In this document: positions 34,196-42,143 of the stretch, one piece after another
Numbering within the stretch: position 1 is the stretch's first letter
How the letters are laid out: every line of letters starts with the position of its first letter
Origin: Deltaproteobacteria bacterium
GTDB taxonomy: Bacteria; Myxococcota_A; Polyangia; JAAYKL01
Assembly: GCA_016936575.1 (NCBI GenBank)
Contig: JAFGXQ010000192.1
Span: 1-55,927, forward strand
Direction of reading: 5' to 3'
Length of the DNA stretch: 55,927 nucleotides
Translations under genes and position numbers: made by a program
The notes under the pieces: generated by a model
Told to the model about the DNA's origin: nothing
The model's input: only the letters and a program-made list of their open reading frames with translations
Database searches by the model: none

Positions 34196-35605
34196 GTGAT
34201 TCAACGAATTTTTATGATTTTATTTTTATTGTTATTGGCCATGGGATGTGAGGACAGTTCTACGCCCGGCAGCACCGATGCGGATGCCGATTCCGATTCC
34301 GATACGGATTCTGATTCCGATTCAGACACGGATTCCGATTCAGACACGGATGCGGATTCAGACACAGATTCTGATACGGACACGGATTCTGATTCGGACA
34401 CAGACACCGATACCGATTCAGACACGGATAGCGATTCGGACACGGATAGCGATTCGGACACAGATACCGATACCGATTCAGACACGGATAGCGATTCTGA
34501 TACCGACACCGATTCGGACACCGACTCCGATACGGACACAGACACAGACACTGACTCTGATACCGATGCCGACACGGACACTGACTCTGATACGGACTCT
34601 GATACCGACGCCGACACCGACGCCGACACGGACTCCGACACGGACTCAGACACGGATGCGGATACCGATACCGATTCAGACACGGATTCGGACACGGATA
34701 CAGATGCCGCTGCAACGATGGTTGGTGATATTGACCGCGGAGGTGGTCAGTATGTGCTCGAGTTTACCCATGGAACAGATACCTGGAAATTTGTCTGCAC
34801 CAATGCCGGCGCCGGTAGAATCCTTGAGTATGAACTGAACGGAAACGAAATCCTGCTGCCGTCGACTGCGGTGTCGGGGGGGAATGCGAATAATTACGGG
34901 TCCATTTTCTGGTTGAGTCCGCAGAACTGGGGCTGGCCGCCTGCCGCTGAAATGAATGAGAACACATGGACGAATGTATCCGTTGACACCGATTCGAATA
35001 CGATCACCATGCAGAGCGGCAACATCTCGGCGTACGGCACTACGTACACGATTACCAAGGAATTCAGTGTGGATTTGACTGCCAAGGCAGTCCTTCTGTC
35101 ATATACCATCACCAATACCGGTTCTGGTTCGGCAGAGGTCGCGCCCTGGGAAATCACACGGGTTGAGCCCGATGGTTTGACATTCTACAATATGGGCACA
35201 GGGGTAATCGACTCGTCAACATCCGGCTTTGCGGTGTACCCGAATCAAAACATTGACGGAACCGTCTGGTGCGACCATTCAGACGTAACCAGTTCGTCCG
35301 GATACAAGCTGTTCTCAGACGGATCCGGCGGGTGGTTGGCGCATACTGACGGCACAGTGGTTTTGGTGAAGACCTTTGAAGACATTTCCGAGAGTGCTGC
35401 GGCTACCAATGAAGATGAGATTGAGCTGTACGGTGTGCCGGAGTATGAGGAGGTGGAACAGCAGGGCGCTGCACAGAATCTTACGGCCGGCGCTTCTCTG
35501 ACCTGGGATGTGGTCTGGACCCTGCGCGATATGCCCGCCGGCGCATCCGCCACCGCAGGCAATACCATTCTGCTCGATTTCGTCGAAGGCATCGCTGCTC
35601 AGTAG
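34196..35605 (+). CDS. Stalked lipoprotein with DUF4380-like (mutarotase-like) domain
   Basis: 469 residues from a GTG with GAGAGGAG upstream. The lipobox is LAMGC (Cys18). Residues 28-170 are an uninterrupted Asp/Ser/Thr/Ala stalk of 143 residues with Asp at every second position. The C-terminal 290 residues resemble the DUF4380 group of galactose-mutarotase-like folds: '[17 protein letters not shown]' and '[18 protein letters not shown]'. This suggests carbohydrate contact outside the cell, with the stalk holding the domain away from the membrane. The family assignment is from remembered motifs. The reverse strand of the stalk reads as long open frames that are artefacts of the repeat. Confidence 0.83.
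   Translation: MIQRIFMILFLLLLAMGCEDSSTPGSTDADADSDSDTDSDSDSDTDSDSDTDADSDTDSDTDTDSDSDTDTDTDSDTDSDSDTDSDSDTDTDTDSDTDSDSDTDTDSDTDSDTDTDTDTDSDTDADTDTDSDTDSDTDADTDADTDSDTDSDTDADTDTDSDTDSDTDTDAAATMVGDIDRGGGQYVLEFTHGTDTWKFVCTNAGAGRILEYELNGNEILLPSTAVSGGNANNYGSIFWLSPQNWGWPPAAEMNENTWTNVSVDTDSNTITMQSGNISAYGTTYTITKEFSVDLTAKAVLLSYTITNTGSGSAEVAPWEITRVEPDGLTFYNMGTGVIDSSTSGFAVYPNQNIDGTVWCDHSDVTSSSGYKLFSDGSGGWLAHTDGTVVLVKTFEDISESAAATNEDEIELYGVPEYEEVEQQGAAQNLTAGASLTWDVVWTLRDMPAGASATAGNTILLDFVEGIAAQ
34277..34705 (+). repeat. Asp/Ser/Thr-coding stalk array (TCN-serine type)
   Basis: 429 bp of degenerate 6-bp units (GAY + TCN/ACN/GCN) encode the 143-residue stalk of the enclosing lipoprotein. Serine is mostly TCC, TCT, TCA or TCG with only a few AGC, unlike the similar array at 48787. 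Confidence 0.9.
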
Positions 35606-35807
35606 CCTGCCACTGAAACGTATTTCGCTCAGTTTCATATTCTTCGGACGTTACGCCGTAAATGGCGCATCTGAACGTGAGATGCAAGTAATCGAATTTT
35701 TATCGTAATTTGAATTTGTTATGATAATCGAGAAGTTGCACTTTTTAAATTTCATAACTTTTAATTTTCATATATTATAAATGTGAGATTTTAGAAAAGG
35801 GGGGATC
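35606..35807. other. AT-rich intergenic region before the AAA ATPase gene
   Basis: 202 bp, AT-rich especially from 35700 on, with no gene. It includes a loose TGAAAC / GTTTCA inverted repeat near 35612-35636. An AAAGGGGGG ribosome site precedes the ATG at 35808. Confidence 0.35.
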
Positions 35808-37019
35808 ATGACCTGGTATTCACGAAAGCTACAAAAAAAAATTTTGCAGGCGGCCGAAATGTTTCCAGCTGTGGCACTTGCCGGCGCACGGCAGACCGGT
35901 AAAACATCGCTGCTTAAAAAATTGTTTCCAACGTATAATGCCGTTTCGCTCGATCTACCCAGCGTTGCGGAGCTGGCGGAAAAAGATCCGCAAGGGTTTT
36001 TGAAACGGTATCCCCCCCCCGTGCTGATAGATGAGGTGCAATACGCACCGGCATTATTTCGACATCTCAAACTTGCCATTGATAACAATCGGCACGAAAT
36101 GGGCAGATTCATTCTCACCGGTTCTCAGCAGTTTCAGCTGATGAGAGATGTTGGTGAAAGTTTAGCCGGGCGTATTGCAATTATGGAACTGGAGACCCTT
36201 TCCGTGCATGAAGTTACTCAACACCAACCTGCGCCGCAATCCATTTCCCAGTACGGAGAACGGATTTATCGCGGCGGGTTTCCCGAACTTTGGCGCAATA
36301 CGGATTTAGACCCCGGACTGTTCTATTCGTCTTATCTCGCCACATATCTGGAACGCGATGTCAGGCAGCTTATCAACATCACGAGCCTTCGCAATTTCGA
36401 ACGTTTTTTACGAATATGCGCCACCAGAAACGGGCAAGTGCTTCAAAAATCTTCTCTGGCCAGTGATGTGGGGGTCAGCGTTCCCACGGTATCAGAGTGG
36501 TTGAGTGTCCTTCAGGCGTCAAATCAGCTTGTCTTGCTGGAGCCCTGGTACACCAATCTGGGGAAAAGAATAGTTAAGTCGCCGAAAATGTATTTCGCCG
36601 ATACCGGTTTGTTGTGCCATCTGCTTGGCATCGGTAAAAGTGATATTGAAAAGACACCCTTTATCGGAACTATATGGGAATGTTATGTATTTGCAGAGCT
36701 TCGAAAGCAAATCGCGCAGGACAGCCTGTCTGCCCGCTCCGGCAATAGCATTTGGTATTATCGGGACAGTAACCAACTTGAAGTGGATTTCATTGTTTCA
36801 GGAAGGGGAGGACAGGGGCAGTTGATTGAGTGCAAATGGAATGAGTTCCCAGGAAAAAGTGACGCGAAAAATCTGGTGAAGCTGCGAAATATCATTCAAA
36901 AAAAATCCCCGATGGAACTCTCGACTGTTTCCAGTCATATATTGTGCAGAACTCCCGATGAATTCAGGGTGGATGCCGATATCTTTGCCGTATCGTTGTC
37001 TGATTATAAAATGATTTGA
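35808..37019 (+). CDS. AAA ATPase with DUF4143 domain
   Basis: 403 residues. Walker A 'GARQTGKTS' starts at 26, and Walker B 'VLIDEVQYAP' at 72. 'FILTGSQQFQLMRDVGESL' (sensor region) is followed by 'AGRIAIMELETLS'. The C-terminal DUF4143 half ends in 'YYRDSNQLEVDFIV', which resembles a PD-(D/E)XK-like core. This family is widespread, often mobile or associated with accessory regions, and without a settled role. Codon 69-71 prolines are written as a run of nine C (36012-36020), which is prone to slippage. It lies between the stalk lipoprotein and a decayed CBM6 fragment in the most accessory-like part of the window. Confidence 0.88.
   Translation: MTWYSRKLQKKILQAAEMFPAVALAGARQTGKTSLLKKLFPTYNAVSLDLPSVAELAEKDPQGFLKRYPPPVLIDEVQYAPALFRHLKLAIDNNRHEMGRFILTGSQQFQLMRDVGESLAGRIAIMELETLSVHEVTQHQPAPQSISQYGERIYRGGFPELWRNTDLDPGLFYSSYLATYLERDVRQLINITSLRNFERFLRICATRNGQVLQKSSLASDVGVSVPTVSEWLSVLQASNQLVLLEPWYTNLGKRIVKSPKMYFADTGLLCHLLGIGKSDIEKTPFIGTIWECYVFAELRKQIAQDSLSARSGNSIWYYRDSNQLEVDFIVSGRGGQGQLIECKWNEFPGKSDAKNLVKLRNIIQKKSPMELSTVSSHILCRTPDEFRVDADIFAVSLSDYKMI
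36012..36020 (+). repeat. C9 homopolymer inside the ATPase gene
   Basis: Nine consecutive C bases encode Pro-Pro-Pro just before Walker B. A one-base slip would truncate the ATPase, so this is a possible contingency tract or assembly-error site. Confidence 0.7.
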
Positions 37020-37037
37020 CCCGAAGGCGGCAGCACT

Positions 37038-37158
37038 GAAAATTCAACTAATTGTGGAATCGAATCCAGAATCCGGTATCTGCGGGAACAGCGTCGGCAT
37101 CATACGAAAACTCGACCCAATCCACATTCCCGTTGTTGACTTGTCCCGCAACGGCACT
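37038..37158 (-). pseudogene. Collapsed remnant of a CBM6 lipoprotein gene
   Basis: Reading leftward, the conceptual peptide runs 'NNGNVDWVEFSYDADAVP' then 'ADTGFWIRFHN' and a TAG stop. The first part matches the end of CBM6 domain 1 of the lipoprotein at 39888-41063, 'DTGFWIR' matches domain 2 of that protein, and 'RFHN' plus stop matches its C-terminus. The 3' flank (AAAATTCAACTAATTGTGGA) is also shared. At least two internal deletions joined short similar sequences. No signal peptide or full domain remains. The frame can be opened up to 37257 but the extra part resembles nothing. Confidence 0.8.
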
Positions 37159-37366
37159 GTCGTACAATCGGTATGTCGAGAAATGATAACCCCATTGGCA
37201 ACAGGTGCTTTGATGTTTTTCTGGTGAAGCGTTGATTCTGTGATGCAGAATTTTCAATTTAACGCTGCATACTGGAGAGAAATCAGTTTTCTGGAGGGGT
37301 GAAAGGGGGAAGTGACGTTATCTATCGTGATTGAACTGGGACGTTCTCAATCCGGCGATTCGGATA
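37159..37366. other. Intergenic sequence after the CBM6 remnant
   Basis: 208 bp. Open frames here are short and resemble no family; GGAGGGG and AGGGGGAAG stretches look like ribosome sites but no credible gene follows. Possibly further decayed material. Confidence 0.35.
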
Positions 37367-37660
37367 TTAATAACGACCTCGGCCACCGCCGAAGCCACCG
37401 CCGCCGCGATTCGGCCGCGCCTGAGCTTCATTCACCTTCAGACGTCGTCCATCTACTTCCTTGTCATGAAGCGAGGACATGGCTTCTTTTGCATCTGCAT
37501 CCTGCATTTCCACGAATGCGAATCCGCGAGGCCGACCGGTTTCGCGATCGGTAATAACATTTATGGATTCGAGTTCGCCAAATTCCCCAAAAAGAGATTT
37601 GATTTTTTCTTCATCCATGCTGAAAGGCATATTGCCTACGTACATTTTCATTCTATTCAT
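37367..37660 (-). CDS. RRM RNA-binding protein with Gly-rich tail
   Basis: 97 residues from the ATG at 37660 (GGGA seven bases upstream); an ATG at 37651 is equally possible. One RNA-recognition motif fills most of it: RNP2 'MYVGNM' at the start and RNP1 'RGFAFVEM' in the middle, followed by an Arg/Gly-rich tail. Small single-RRM proteins of this kind occur in cyanobacteria, Bacteroidetes and Deltaproteobacteria and are often cold- or stress-induced RNA chaperones. Likely cytoplasmic binding of single-stranded RNA. Monocistronic by position. Confidence 0.92.
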   Translation of the reverse strand: MNRMKMYVGNMPFSMDEEKIKSLFGEFGELESINVITDRETGRPRGFAFVEMQDADAKEAMSSLHDKEVDGRRLKVNEAQARPNRGGGGFGGGRGRY

Positions 37661-38005
37661 CCTATTTTCCCGAGCTTCAAAAAAAAATTGCCACAAATGC
37701 TCGGAGATTTCAGATGGCAATCACACACATTCTCCAAAACACCTGGAAAACGTGAACCGACCCTACTCGCTTTATGGAAATTAAGCACGCTCTAAATAAT
37801 TTAAATATCCCATTTCTGTGTTTTTAACAGCTGGAAGGGTACGTTTTTCAGTACGCCGACCTTTTCATGACACAACCGTGATGCAATGGTGTTACACGTG
37901 ACCGATATTCATATGTGACTGGTTTGGAATATTGCGTCACATCAAGCCGCACGCATCATTCCTGCTTCTCTCAAATTATAACTCCGGAAAAGGTATCAAC
38001 TCAAC
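37661..38005. promoter_or_regulatory. Divergent intergenic region between the RRM and radical SAM genes
   Basis: 345 bp without a gene. The left part is the probable long 5' leader and promoter of the RRM gene, as is usual for cold-inducible genes, though no element is proven. The part at 37860-37950 repeats GTGAC/GTCAC several times and may bind a regulator of the radical SAM gene. CGGAAAAGG lies before the ATG at 38006. Confidence 0.3.
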
Positions 38006-39730
38006 ATGACACATTTCAATCGATTTGCATCGAAAACACCGCGAATACTGTTAGCCGGTGTATTTGGTCCTTATGGCGTGGACGACGAATTTGGTCGCGC
38101 CAAAAACATTATGGAGCTGTTTCACAATCAGGTTACCAAAGGACAGGGTCTGGCTTCGTTCAGGCTGCACCACCGCTCGTTTGGATTGTACTTCATTGCG
38201 GCCAATCTGAACGCCGACGTCACCGTACTGGATTTTCCGTCCCGTGCGCGCTTCAAAAAAGAAGTGAAAAAAGGTTATGACATTGTGGGCATTTCTTTTA
38301 TCACTCCCAATTTCAAAAAAGCCAAGGAAATGGCCCAGATATGTCGCAACGTGGCGCCGGATTCCGAAATCGTGTTGGGTGGGCATGGCGCGGCAATTGA
38401 GGGTGTTGAATCGCTAATCGATTGTGACCATGTGGCCAAAGGGGAAGGTATTCGATGGTTTCGAGAACATTTGGGGCAGGATAAGGACTCGCCCATAGTG
38501 CATCCTACGTTGCCGGCTTCGGACTGGCAGGCGATTTACGGAGTGCCCATTCCCGGTAAAACCAACAATCTATTGGTTCCAGGTGTCGGATGTGTAAACG
38601 GCTGTAACTTCTGCGCCACGTCACATTATTTCGGCAAAACCTACACCCCATTTTTACGCACCGGAAAAGAAATATTCGATACCTGTTGCCGCATTGCGGA
38701 CGAGCGGGGCACTGACAATTTTTTTGTAATGGATGAAAACTTTTTGAAAGATAAGGAACGCGCCCTGGCACTTATAGACGAAATGGAGCGCCATCAGCGG
38801 TACTTTAAGTTTTATCTGTTTTCATCGGCGGAAACCATTGCCAACATGGGAATTGATAATCTGGTGCGACTTGGCGTTATTTTTATCTGGATAGGTTTTG
38901 AAACTAAAAGCCGTCAGGGCAATTACGAAAAAAATATCAGCAATCATGGACAGGATCTGGTGCGCCAGTTGCGGGATGTAGGTGTATCGGTGCTGGCGTC
39001 GGGTATTTTGTGTCTCGAAGAACATACCCAGGAGAACATTCAGGAGGATATCGATTTCATGATCGGTCTCAATGCTGATTTGGTTCAGTTTATGCTGTAC
39101 ACACCACTACCGGTCACAGCTTTGTACACCCGACTGAAAGGAAAAGGATTAATCAGAGATGACCTGCCTTTTGAAGACTGGCATGGCCAGCAGGTGCTCA
39201 ATTGGCGGCACCCTGCGTTTCCCGATGACTCCGCAGAGCGTTGGCTCAACCGCGCTTTTAAGATGGAGTATGAAGCCAATTTCAGTTCGGTGTATCGGAT
39301 GATTAAAACCGCGTTTCGTGGATATAAAACGCTTGCCGCCGCATCAAACGACAACCCGCACACCAACGCCAGGATGGCGCAAATGGCAAAACGAACCCAG
39401 GAATACCGTCCTATGCTCGAAGTACTGAAAACCAATGCATCTCCCCGGGAACAACAACAGGCCTCACAACTACAACATGAAATAACATCAGTGCTGGGCT
39501 CCCTCTCCATGTCATCAAAACTGCTTGCTCTGGGTGCCCGGACCGCTGCTGTTTTTTGGAAAATGCGCGTAAAACTAAAAGGCGATATGCGGCAACCCCG
39601 CACAATATGTACCCACTACCGCCGACACAAAAGTCGATTGAGCCCAGCAATCAACCCTGTTTGCGCCCACACAGAGGCCGCAAAAGATATTTTTACTTCC
39701 ACTGACGCTGCCGCCTATACAAGACTGTAA
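38006..39730 (+). CDS. Radical SAM enzyme with B12-binding-like N-terminal domain
   Basis: 574 residues. Residues about 10-150 look like a cobalamin-binding Rossmann domain ('VGISFITPNFKKAKEMAQ', 'IVLGGHGA') but without a D-x-H-x-x-G motif. The radical SAM core starts at Cys196-x3-Cys200-x2-Cys203 ('GCVNGCNFCATSHYFG'). 'FFVMDENFLKDKERAL' and 'FIWIGFETKS' are typical of BchE/HpnR-like and B12-dependent radical SAM proteins. The C-terminal 140 residues form a helical region with a Lys/Arg-rich end. The substrate is unknown; members methylate or rearrange lipids, porphyrins or antibiotics. No neighbour suggests a pathway. Confidence 0.88.
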   Translation: MTHFNRFASKTPRILLAGVFGPYGVDDEFGRAKNIMELFHNQVTKGQGLASFRLHHRSFGLYFIAANLNADVTVLDFPSRARFKKEVKKGYDIVGISFITPNFKKAKEMAQICRNVAPDSEIVLGGHGAAIEGVESLIDCDHVAKGEGIRWFREHLGQDKDSPIVHPTLPASDWQAIYGVPIPGKTNNLLVPGVGCVNGCNFCATSHYFGKTYTPFLRTGKEIFDTCCRIADERGTDNFFVMDENFLKDKERALALIDEMERHQRYFKFYLFSSAETIANMGIDNLVRLGVIFIWIGFETKSRQGNYEKNISNHGQDLVRQLRDVGVSVLASGILCLEEHTQENIQEDIDFMIGLNADLVQFMLYTPLPVTALYTRLKGKGLIRDDLPFEDWHGQQVLNWRHPAFPDDSAERWLNRAFKMEYEANFSSVYRMIKTAFRGYKTLAAASNDNPHTNARMAQMAKRTQEYRPMLEVLKTNASPREQQQASQLQHEITSVLGSLSMSSKLLALGARTAAVFWKMRVKLKGDMRQPRTICTHYRRHKSRLSPAINPVCAHTEAAKDIFTSTDAAAYTRL

Positions 39731-39887
39731 CCAGTTTTCTAAATCTGAATATACCTAAACCAATGGCATTGGTCTTACCTCGTACAATTCATAGATTTGA
39801 AAAAGTCTTCCAATAAGTTATCCAAATAGAGGTGTATTTCTGTGTATTCTTGTGGACTTCTGTGTACATAGTCCCAAGAAAATTCAA
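39731..39887. terminator. Convergent intergenic region with ACCAATG/CATTGGT dyad
   Basis: 157 bp between convergent genes. It contains the perfect dyad ACCAATG-G-CATTGGT (39759-39773). A TTCTGTGTA motif appears twice 21 bases apart (39837 and 39858). No clear T-run follows the dyad, so it may be a weak terminator or a binding site. Confidence 0.3.
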
Positions 39888-41063
39888 CTAATTGTGGAAG
39901 CGAATCCAGTCGATGTTGCCGTTGTTTTTGCCCACGTAATTGGCGACGAAGTAAACGGTATGCACACCGGTGGCGGCAGCGGTGAGGTCGGCAGTGGTGT
40001 CGGTCCAGGAGTCCCAGCCGCCGGTGAATATGGTTTCCAGAATACCGACATTGTCACCATCCGGAGCATCCAGTCGAATCCAGAATCCGGTGTCCAGGGT
40101 TTCGCCTTCGCCGTCACCGCACGTGTAGTGAATGGTGACTTTGCTGAAGTCGGTCAGGTCGATACCGGCAAAGGCAATCCATGAACCGCCGTTGGTATAG
40201 CCCACCTGGCCTGTGCTGGACAGAGACGGATAGTTCCCTCCCCAGCCGTCCACGTCTTCCAGATTTGAATTCGAACCGTCCACACCTGTGCACGCGGCAT
40301 TGAACGCGTCAATGGCACATTCGGCTTCGATGAGCAGCGAGCCGTCCTCCCAGGTGTCGGTGTCTACGGGAACGGCGTCGGCGTCATATGAAAACTCGAC
40401 CCAGTCCACATTCCCGTTGTTGATCTGTCCCACCGCTGCGACAAAGTACACTGTATGAGAACCGGTCGCGGACTCGGGGAGTATGGCCGAGGTGGTTGCG
40501 TAGACAGCCCATCCTGAATCCGTGAATGAGGTCGCCGCAAACGCCACATTCGGACCATCCGGACTATCGAGTCGAATATAGAATCCGGTACCCAGATTTT
40601 GGCCTTCCCCTTCAGCCGTGCTGTAGTTCAGGGTGATGACGTTGTACGAAGACAAATCAATATTCGCGAAAGCAAACCACGAACCGCCGTTGGTATAGCC
40701 CACTTGTCCGTCGCTGGAGAGAGAGGGATATATTCCGCCCCATCCGTCCACATCGGGGAGCTCGGAGTTTGTACCGGTGACTTCCAGACACTCTGTTGCG
40801 AATGCATCCAATGCACATTCCGCTTCTATCCGAAGGGGCGCAACCGTTGCAGGGTCGGAATCGTCAGTGCTCGGTTCATCTGTGCTGTGGTCGGTATCGT
40901 TGGTGTCAGTGCTGTCGGCATTTGAGTCACTGTCGGCATCGGTATCGGCGTCAGCATCGGTTTGGCTGCCCTCTCCGTTCGGGACGTCATCTCCACAACC
41001 GAGCACCAATAAACCTGTCAGTGCAGCGAATAGTATTATGAGAATAATGGTGGCGTTTTTCAT
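39888..41063 (-). CDS. Lipoprotein with two tandem CBM6-like domains
   Basis: 391 residues. The lipobox is LVLGC (Cys23), followed by an acidic Asp/Ser/Thr/Asn linker to about 75. Then come two similar domains of about 145 residues (about 78-222 and 245-391), each opening with 'IEAECA-[IL]-DAF', then 'DGWGG-x-YPSLSS', 'VGYTNGGSW' and ending in an 'N-[VI]-DW' strand. This is the pattern of family 6 carbohydrate-binding modules, which bind xylan, beta-glucans and related chains. There is no catalytic domain, so it is a surface binding protein. AAAGG lies nine bases before the ATG. A collapsed copy lies 2 kb away at 37038. Confidence 0.85.
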   Translation of the reverse strand: MKNATIILIILFAALTGLLVLGCGDDVPNGEGSQTDADADTDADSDSNADSTDTNDTDHSTDEPSTDDSDPATVAPLRIEAECALDAFATECLEVTGTNSELPDVDGWGGIYPSLSSDGQVGYTNGGSWFAFANIDLSSYNVITLNYSTAEGEGQNLGTGFYIRLDSPDGPNVAFAATSFTDSGWAVYATTSAILPESATGSHTVYFVAAVGQINNGNVDWVEFSYDADAVPVDTDTWEDGSLLIEAECAIDAFNAACTGVDGSNSNLEDVDGWGGNYPSLSSTGQVGYTNGGSWIAFAGIDLTDFSKVTIHYTCGDGEGETLDTGFWIRLDAPDGDNVGILETIFTGGWDSWTDTTADLTAAATGVHTVYFVANYVGKNNGNIDWIRFHN

Positions 41064-41282
41064 GAAATAAGACCTTTCTTCTAAAGCGATTTGGTTAAAA
41101 TCAATTGCAATATATGTGTAATCAGCAGGTTTTGCAACAGAAGAGCTGTCTGGGGTAAAATGCCATTTATTTTAATTATTTCAGTATTTTGAAATTGTGA
41201 TGAGAATGTGTTCAAAAATTTTTAATCAAAAAAATGAGCCATTCATTATAGCAAATACATCAAATTATACTGGGGCTAAAAA
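41064..41282. other. AT-rich intergenic region
   Basis: 219 bp with many A and T runs and no credible gene. It contains the promoter region of the leftward CBM6 gene and the 3' end of the HAD gene. No hairpin terminator was identified. Confidence 0.35.
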
Positions 41283-41912
41283 TCAGAGGGTTTGCAGCAG
41301 GGTCAGCAGTTCGGTTTGGGAGTGTACAATGTGATCAGCGCGTGCGTCGGTGAGTTCCTGCACGGTTCCGAATCCGTATGTGACCCCGACGGTGAGACAG
41401 TCCAGTGTTCGGCCTGCTTCAATATCAAATTTACGGTCTCCAATCATCACCGCCGGACGGGTATCGGACGTGGTCAGCGCCATTCGCAGGGAGTCGATTT
41501 TTGAGCAGTCGTTTATCCTTCCGAAGACTCCGCTGAAATAGTCGGCCAACCGAAAATGCGCTGCGGCGGCTTTGGCGCCGGATTCGGATTTGGAGGTAAC
41601 CACCACCAGGTGGTGCCCGTGTTCATTCAGGCTTTGAACGAGGGAAAGACTGTCTGCGTACAAGAAATTATGGCGATAGCCGGTGGTTCGATAGTATTCG
41701 GTGAAAATGCTGCGCGCCCGATTGATGCGTTCCATATCGGTCGTCTGCAGTATGTCACCGAAAATCCATTCCGTAGGCGGGCCGATATAGTGCAATAGAT
41801 CTTCTTTGGGGCGTCGCGGTAAACCCAGGCGCTCCAGGGTATGATTGATTCCGTTTGTGACACCATCGCTGGGGTCGGCGAGCGTTCCATCGAGGTCGAA
41901 TGCGATAAACAT
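41283..41912 (-). CDS. HAD-family phosphatase (phosphoglycolate-phosphatase-like)
   Basis: 209 residues from the ATG at 41912; a TTG at 41948 would add 12 residues without a ribosome site. Haloacid-dehalogenase motifs: I 'FDLDGTLADP' near the start, II 'VVTSKSE', III/IV 'VMIGDRKFDIEAG'. The cap region lies between I and II. It resembles Gph-like phosphatases, which hydrolyse phosphoglycolate or nucleotide monophosphates; the substrate is uncertain. Divergent from lysC. Confidence 0.88.
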   Translation of the reverse strand: MFIAFDLDGTLADPSDGVTNGINHTLERLGLPRRPKEDLLHYIGPPTEWIFGDILQTTDMERINRARSIFTEYYRTTGYRHNFLYADSLSLVQSLNEHGHHLVVVTSKSESGAKAAAAHFRLADYFSGVFGRINDCSKIDSLRMALTTSDTRPAVMIGDRKFDIEAGRTLDCLTVGVTYGFGTVQELTDARADHIVHSQTELLTLLQTL

Positions 41913-42143
41913 GAGCCGCTCATAACGTACAACATTTAATATCGACAAGCAGTTTGTTGCGGTTCAGGCAAAAATGTTCAAATTCTCCTTGAAAAATGTA
42001 ACACGTCTGTGTTTAAAAGGCGACTGTTTTGTACTCCGGCTGAGTACATTAGTGTTTGTAATGAGAACAGGTCGGATGTCGACCGTAGCTCTGCTTGGTG
42101 AAGACGAGCAGATTGAACTGTAGAATCAGAGAAGGCACGCGAC
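41913..42143 (+). promoter_or_regulatory. lysC leader with two hairpins
   Basis: 231 bp. It holds two perfect hairpins: TGTACTC-CGGCT-GAGTACA (42030-42048) and GGTCG-GATGT-CGACC (42070-42084), followed about 60 bases later by the lysC ATG with GAAGG upstream. The first is symmetric enough to be a protein operator for either divergent gene; both could form in the lysC mRNA. I saw no match to the conserved core of the lysine riboswitch. Confidence 0.4.

Noticed and set aside
34277..34705. Periodic array considered as a CRISPR
   Set aside because: The period is six bases with degenerate codons and no spacers; it is coding sequence.
34201..34838. Long open frames antisense and out of frame to the Asp/Ser/Thr array (Ser/Val-rich and Arg/Ile-rich products)
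   Set aside because: They exist only because the repeat has no stop codons in any frame; the frame with a lipobox and C-terminal domain is the real gene.
35808..37019. DUF4143 ATPase as part of a defence island
   Set aside because: No toxin, nuclease, methylase or phage-related gene is adjacent; the neighbourhood gives no support.
37048..37257. Functional 69-residue protein
   Set aside because: The C-terminal half is a chimera of CBM6 fragments, and the N-terminal half has no signal peptide or similarity; a pseudogene remnant fits better.
41913..42143. Lysine riboswitch ahead of lysC
   Set aside because: Two short hairpins are present, but I could not find the conserved multi-helix core; only a covariance search could settle it.
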